Shown: positions 59,979 through 64,000 of the stretch, in pieces | Layout of the letters: each line of letters begins with the position of its first letter | Numbering within the stretch: position 1 is the stretch's first letter | Assembly: GCF_001591545.1 (NCBI RefSeq) | Contig: NZ_BCVC01000001.1 | Coordinates: forward strand, 1,860,001 to 1,924,000 | Direction: 5' to 3' | Source: Lederbergia lenta NBRC 16444 | GTDB lineage: Bacteria; Bacillota; Bacilli; Bacillales; Bacillaceae_C | Length of the DNA stretch: 64,000 nucleotides | Program-made: the position numbers and the translations under genes | The notes under the pieces: generated by a model | Databases searched by the model: none | The model's input: the letters and a program-made list of their open reading frames with translations, nothing else | Told to the model about the DNA's origin: nothing

Positions 59979-60662
59979 TTATTGCGTTACATTACTCCTA
60001 TTTATTCCATCACTTTTTTTTTCAAAACGATTGATATCTGAATCCGCACCTATAACAATTAAAATATCGTCTTTACAAAAAGGGTCTTCAGCGGCTGGAG
60101 ATACATTGATTTCTGTTCCTCTTTTTATGGCAACGATATTGATTCCATACCTTGCCCTTACATCTAACTCCAGCAATGTGCGTCCAGCTAGACGGTCATT
60201 CACTTTTATTTCGACTATACTATACTCGTCAGATAATTCTAGGTAATCTAGCACATTATTTGATACGATATAATGAGCAATTCTTTTGCCCATATCTCTT
60301 TCGGGATGAACCACATGGTCAGCGCCGATTTTTCTTAAAACCTTTTCATGATAGTCATTTTGTGCTTTTACTGTAATATGATTTACTCCAACTTCTTTTA
60401 AGATTAACGTTGTCAATATACTAGATTGAATATCATCGCCAATCGCAACAATTACATGATCAAAGTTTCGAACTCCTAAGCTTTTTAACACACTTTCATC
60501 GGTTGTATCAGCAATAACTGCTTGTGTCGCAATCGAGGCAAATTCATTTACTCTATCTTCATCTTTATCCATGGCAAGTACTTCCATTCCATTTTCCATT
60601 AATTCACGGCAAATACTACCGCCAAAGCGCCCAAGACCAATAACTGCAAATTGTTTTTTCAA
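59979..60662 (-). CDS. ktrC: Potassium uptake regulatory subunit KtrC
   Basis: A 227-residue RCK protein: an N-terminal TrkA-N Rossmann domain (FAVIGLGRFGGSICREL) and a C-terminal TrkA-C domain (about 140-220, RAGRTLLELDVRARYGINIVAIKRG-like). It gates the KtrD channel subunit in response to nucleotides and cyclic di-AMP in B. subtilis. The start is TTG behind GGAGGAATAAG. Convergent with rnjA. Confidence 0.92.
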   Translation of the reverse strand: MKKQFAVIGLGRFGGSICRELMENGMEVLAMDKDEDRVNEFASIATQAVIADTTDESVLKSLGVRNFDHVIVAIGDDIQSSILTTLILKEVGVNHITVKAQNDYHEKVLRKIGADHVVHPERDMGKRIAHYIVSNNVLDYLELSDEYSIVEIKVNDRLAGRTLLELDVRARYGINIVAIKRGTEINVSPAAEDPFCKDDILIVIGADSDINRFEKKSDGINRSNVTQ

Positions 60663-60930
60663 GCTTATTCCTCCATCTTAACTAATGAACATATTTTAAC
60701 ACATAATCATTCAAATACTCATGCTTTTTACAGTACGAATCAAGGAACATGATATATGAAACTGAAAAAGTTAATTACCTTCCCAGAAGGACGCTTCCTC
60801 ATCTGCAGTCACGTATTTCCACCTATATTATATTAAATGAGTAAATTATCCAGACTCAATGTAAGGGGGAATAACCGTTGAATTCCACTTCAGGACGGTG
60901 CTTCTAATATACTTTTCTTTTCTTCTCTTC
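60663..60930. other. Intergenic region between ktrC and liaR
   Basis: About 270 bp. A 26-codon plus-strand frame at 60756 has an AAGGA upstream but no terminator or clear promoter. The second copy of the CCACTTCAGGA motif is at 60884-60903. No gene is accepted here. Confidence 0.45.
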
Positions 60931-60968
60931 ATAAAAAAAACCTAACGAATATTTTTTTCGTAAGGTCA
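60931..60968 (-). terminator. Terminator of the liaFSR operon
   Basis: CCTTACGAA and TTCGTTAGG pair with one mismatch on the minus strand, followed by T8. Confidence 0.8.
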
Positions 60969-60983
60969 TTTGTGATATATAAA

Positions 60984-61619
60984 TCACTTATTAACAAGCT
61001 TATTTTGGAATGCATATATAACTGCTTGTGTCCTGTCATGAACCTCAAGCTTTCCCAAAATATTGCTTACATGCGTTTTTACTGTTTTCAACCCAATAAA
61101 AAGCTGGTCAGCAATTTCTTGATTTGTTTTCCCCTCAGTCATCAATAATAATATTTCATGTTCCCTATTTGTCAGACTTTCATGCCGTAAAGGATTTTTA
61201 CTACTTTGCATTCTTGCCATCATTTTCCCTGTTACTTCCGGTTCTAAAACAGATTGGCCTTTAGATGTTGTTCTAATTGCTTCAGCTATTTCATTCGCAT
61301 TAGAAGTTTTTAGGATGTAACTCACTGCACCTGCTTCAAGCGCGGGGTATACCTTATCATCATCCAGAAAACTCGTTACAATAATAATTCTGGCTTCAGG
61401 CCATTTTTCTATAATAGCTTTCGTAGCTTCCACCCCATCCATCACATCCATCACCAGATCCATCAGGATAATATCTGGACGTAAAGATAAAGCTTGCTCT
61501 ACCCCCAGCAAACCATTTTCTGCTTCGCCAATAACTTCTATATCTGTCTGCAAAGATAGGTACGCCGAGACTCCGATTCTAACCATTTCATGATCATCTA
61601 CTAATAATACTTTAATCAT
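60984..61619 (-). CDS. liaR: LuxR-type response regulator LiaR/VraR
   Basis: A 211-residue NarL/LuxR-family regulator from the ATG at 61619. The receiver has DDH at 8-10 and phosphoacceptor D54 (ILMDLVMD). The C-terminal helix-turn-helix contains [25 protein letters not shown] and [14 protein letters not shown]. It answers cell-wall and membrane stress in B. subtilis (LiaR) and S. aureus (VraR). It overlaps liaS by a few bases. Confidence 0.92.
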   Translation of the reverse strand: MIKVLLVDDHEMVRIGVSAYLSLQTDIEVIGEAENGLLGVEQALSLRPDIILMDLVMDVMDGVEATKAIIEKWPEARIIIVTSFLDDDKVYPALEAGAVSYILKTSNANEIAEAIRTTSKGQSVLEPEVTGKMMARMQSSKNPLRHESLTNREHEILLLMTEGKTNQEIADQLFIGLKTVKTHVSNILGKLEVHDRTQAVIYAFQNKLVNK

Positions 61620-62655
61620 TTTCCTCATCCTTTTGCATTAAAATTGGCACTTTTACTTCAATGCTTGAACCCTTTCCAATAATGCTTACTATTTTTACAT
61701 TCCCGCCAATTTCAGAAGCTCGTTCTTTCATATTTATTAGTCCATAAGAGCTGGTTTTAGTGCTATCCATTTTAAAGCCCTTCCCATTATCAGCGATTTT
61801 CAAAAATACCATTCGGTTCATATATTTTAAAACAACTTCCAATCTATTTGCTTTAGCATGACGTAATGTATTTGAAACAGCTTCTTGTAAAATTCTAAAT
61901 AAGTGATCCTCGACACCTTTATCTAATTTTATGTCTTGAATATTCCACACTACTTCCATTGGTAATTTAGAAGTTAGTTCGGACAAGATTTCTTCCATCC
62001 CTGTTTTCAAGCTTTTACCTTCAAGCTGAATAGGTCGTAAATGCAAAAGTAATGCTCTCATTTCTGATTGTGCTTCATTTATTACTCCTTCTACCAATTT
62101 ACGTTGTTTTATTGCTGTATCACTTGCGGGGTCAGGGTTTTGATTAATTGCAGAAAGTAGCATCGTAGCAGCAAATAATTGTTGGCTGACAGAATCATGT
62201 AGTTCTCTAGCTAACCTGTTTCTTTCTTTCGTTAGCAGTTCTTCCTTTAATTGATTATTCCAATCAACTCTCTCGCTAGCTAGCTTTTGGTGAGTTTGCG
62301 CTTGTTCTTTTAAGCGCAGAGAAATGTTAGCAATCTTTTCCCAGATAAAGCCATCCTTATACTTCGCACTTTCATTATCAAAAAGATAATTACCTTGTTC
62401 TATCTCCAACAGACTTGCTGCAATTTCCTCGTTTTTATGATGAACTGCGGTTCCAATAATCCAACCAGTTACAGCTCCGAATAGAATACTTGTAACCAAA
62501 ATAAAAATGCCACTCGGAATAAGAAATACCTTTTTTTGTAATAACGCGTCGTACCAATTGGCATCAATACTTAAGAGTAATACAATACCTACAAATAGAG
62601 ACGCTGTTACTGTTGCAGAAGCAAAGTAGATAGAAAAGGTTTTTTGCGTTCTCAT
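61612..62655 (-). CDS. liaS: Sensor histidine kinase LiaS/VraS
   Basis: A 347-residue kinase. Two N-terminal membrane helices (about 10-30 and 45-70) are joined by a very short outer loop, as in intramembrane-sensing LiaS. Then comes a HAMP-like linker, HisKA_3 with H153 in [13 protein letters not shown] and a HATPase with DNGKGF. The start overlaps the liaF stop (ATGA). Confidence 0.92.
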   Translation of the reverse strand: MRTQKTFSIYFASATVTASLFVGIVLLLSIDANWYDALLQKKVFLIPSGIFILVTSILFGAVTGWIIGTAVHHKNEEIAASLLEIEQGNYLFDNESAKYKDGFIWEKIANISLRLKEQAQTHQKLASERVDWNNQLKEELLTKERNRLARELHDSVSQQLFAATMLLSAINQNPDPASDTAIKQRKLVEGVINEAQSEMRALLLHLRPIQLEGKSLKTGMEEILSELTSKLPMEVVWNIQDIKLDKGVEDHLFRILQEAVSNTLRHAKANRLEVVLKYMNRMVFLKIADNGKGFKMDSTKTSSYGLINMKERASEIGGNVKIVSIIGKGSSIEVKVPILMQKDEEND

Positions 62656-63371
62656 ATCCGCTTCACCTCAACGTTACCGACCATCACATTTGTAATGATC
62701 TTTACCGTTCGTAAAGCCTCTTCCCCACCATCAGGATAATAAATAATGTTCGAATTAAAATGTTCTGATTCCTCATTAAATATCCTTAATTTACCGCTAA
62801 TTGTCGAATGGTTTATATGGATATTTACATCAAATGGAACAAGTAGTTGAATATCTCCTACTAAGCTTCTGATTACGACTACACTTTCACCTGGTGGCAA
62901 CATAGTCATTCCAAGATCGATAACTGTATCACCAAATCCACACTGGATATTAATATCATCCCATTCGAATACTTCATTTACGATTCTCTTATTTCCAGTA
63001 AATCTATTAGTTATAAACGGAGTTCTCTTTCTATAGCTAGGTTTGGGGTCAGGTGCCATTGTCTCCACAATTATCTTTTGTGGTTCTTTTTTATTTTTTG
63101 AATATTGTATGAGGATATAAATAACTGCAGCAATTATAAAAAACTTGAAAAAGGTTGAAGATAAAATTGCTATCGCTATTAAAGAGATACCGATAATTAG
63201 ATAGACATTTTTCCTTCCTTTTTTTCCAGTTCTTATACTTGAATAAATGAGGAATATCCCAACTAGAAGAGGGATGAATATCCGTAAATTAAAGAAAAGT
63301 TCCAGACCCATTCCAACAGCCATTATTAACATGAACCAGCCAATTAGACTCGTTTTGCTCATCTTTTTCAT
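62652..63371 (-). CDS. liaF: Cell-wall-active antibiotic response protein LiaF
   Basis: A 239-residue protein with about four N-terminal membrane helices (to about residue 90) and a C-terminal cytoplasmic beta-rich domain (DDINIQCGFGDTVIDLGMTMLPPGESVVVI). LiaF inhibits LiaS/LiaR signalling in the absence of stress. GGAGGGGGAG precedes the ATG. Confidence 0.92.
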   Translation of the reverse strand: MKKMSKTSLIGWFMLIMAVGMGLELFFNLRIFIPLLVGIFLIYSSIRTGKKGRKNVYLIIGISLIAIAILSSTFFKFFIIAAVIYILIQYSKNKKEPQKIIVETMAPDPKPSYRKRTPFITNRFTGNKRIVNEVFEWDDINIQCGFGDTVIDLGMTMLPPGESVVVIRSLVGDIQLLVPFDVNIHINHSTISGKLRIFNEESEHFNSNIIYYPDGGEEALRTVKIITNVMVGNVEVKRI

Positions 63372-63485
63372 CCAATTCTCCCCCTCCTTTTAGGATATTT
63401 ACAACTGTAGAGTTAAGTAAAAGCTCTCATCTAGCGATACATGATCCACGCTAGAGGGTGTACAACATATCGTCAAAGCTAGATA

Positions 63486-63512
63486 AAGAAAGGCGAATGA
63501 ACGCCCTTCTTC
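63486..63512 (-). terminator. Hairpin between pspA and liaF
   Basis: AGAAGGGCG and CGCCTTTCTT pair around TTCATT on the minus strand, with a short T tract after it. It should reduce read-through from pspA into liaF. Confidence 0.7.
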
Positions 63513-63521
63513 AAACAATAG

Positions 63522-64000
63522 TTATTGTACCACGTTTTCGATGGAGTTTTTTTGTTTTTCGACATTATTCAACTCTTTTGCGAGTTTTTGAATTTTTGCA
63601 TCAAAGACTGTGATTTCATATTCATTATCCACATTTGCTTCTTTTTGTTTCAAGGTAGATTCTATATTTTCAAATTTTTCGGCTGCATTACCGAACTCAG
63701 ATTCATCAAGTACCTTATTCATTTTCTCTTTCATGGAAAGGATATTTTCTCTGCCCATTAATTCTAACCTTTTAATATGCATATCTTTCACTTTAAATTT
63801 CATTTCTTCATGTTTTTGTTCTAAGTCACCTAATTGTTTTAGAGCTGTTTCATAAGATTGCGTTAGACGCTCTACTTGCTGTTCCGCCTGTACTTGATAA
63901 CGAAGAGCTGTTTCCGCCAAATCATGGGCATTCGCTTCTGTAGCCAAATTTACTTGCTCTTTACGTTTGTCGGTGAGTGATTGGGCAATCCTTAATTCTT
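63522..64000 (-). CDS. PspA/IM30 family protein (LiaH-like), C-terminal part
   Basis: The frame is open to the right edge, so the N-terminus is outside the window. The 158 visible codons form a continuous coiled coil rich in E, K and Q (LAETALRYQVQAEQQVERL), typical of PspA and LiaH. These proteins polymerise on the inner membrane under envelope stress. It directly precedes liaFSR, so it is the likely LiaR target (inference). Confidence 0.85.
   Translation of the reverse strand, partial: ELRIAQSLTDKRKEQVNLATEANAHDLAETALRYQVQAEQQVERLTQSYETALKQLGDLEQKHEEMKFKVKDMHIKRLELMGRENILSMKEKMNKVLDESEFGNAAEKFENIESTLKQKEANVDNEYEITVFDAKIQKLAKELNNVEKQKNSIENVVQ

Noticed and set aside
60756-60836. 26-codon plus-strand frame with AAGGA upstream, between ktrC and liaR
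   Set aside because: No convincing promoter or terminator, composition not clearly coding, and a second repeat fragment nearby suggests non-coding DNA.

Overview
The window is an AT-rich chromosomal stretch of a spore-forming Bacillaceae. Nearly all genes match the Bacillus subtilis order ktrC-rnjA-rpoY / def-ykyA-pdhABCD / yktA-ykzI-suhB / ylaF-typA-ylaH-ylaI-ylaJ-phoH-ylaL-ylaN-ftsW / pycA-ctaA-ctaBCDEFG / ylbA-ylbQ / bshC-mraZ-rsmH-ftsL-pbpB-spoVD-murE, read mostly on the minus strand. Sporulation genes (spoVD, ylbJ, ylbO/rsfA, ylbD, ylaJ), bacillithiol synthesis (bshC) and a caa3 oxidase point to an aerobic endospore former. A halotolerant relative such as Oceanobacillus or Virgibacillus is a guess from protein feel only. 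No rRNA, tRNA, CRISPR array, prophage or intact insertion sequence was seen.

Layout from left to right. 1-6.9 kb: start of the division and cell-wall cluster (murE partial, spoVD, pbpB, ftsL, rsmH, mraZ). 7-16 kb: bshC, a DUF3397 membrane protein, a PanE-like reductase, an acyl-CoA carboxyltransferase with a 70-residue biotin carrier, ylbP, a DUF4064 protein, rsfA, rpmF, ylbN, tmcAL. 16-25 kb: ylbK, ylbJ, coaD, rsmD, a structured intergenic element, a frameshifted exported protein, ylbG, ricF, a small lipoprotein, ylbE, ylbD, a CAP-domain protein, a YugN-like protein. 25-35 kb: AI-2E-type permease, yozB, ctaG, ctaFEDCB and divergent ctaA. 35-47 kb: pycA (frameshifted), ftsW, ylaN, ylaL, phoH, ylaJ, ylaI, ylaH, typA, ylaF, suhB. 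47-57.5 kb: small conserved genes, a lipoprotein deacetylase, the complete pyruvate dehydrogenase operon, ykyA, def and a HAD phosphatase. 57.5-64 kb: a 23-residue cationic peptide gene, rpoY-rnjA, ktrC and a PspA-LiaFSR envelope-stress module cut by the window end.

Metabolically the window links pyruvate to acetyl-CoA (pdh) and oxaloacetate (pyc) with the terminal oxidase and its heme A and CuA assembly genes, next to the cell-division start point.

The least ordinary items are: a structured intergenic element upstream of rsmD (about 19.48-19.68 kb) that carries short Cys-rich reading frames on both strands and a plus-strand terminator; a tiny amphipathic peptide gene at 57740-57811; two single-site frameshifts (pycA and a stalk-domain exported protein); a 13-bp tandem repeat between tmcAL and ylbK; three TGG repeats ahead of mraZ that fit a MraZ operator; and a GC-rich palindromic dispersed element at 28.15-28.28 kb with a short relative at 60.88 kb. 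All were read by eye, without alignment or folding software.
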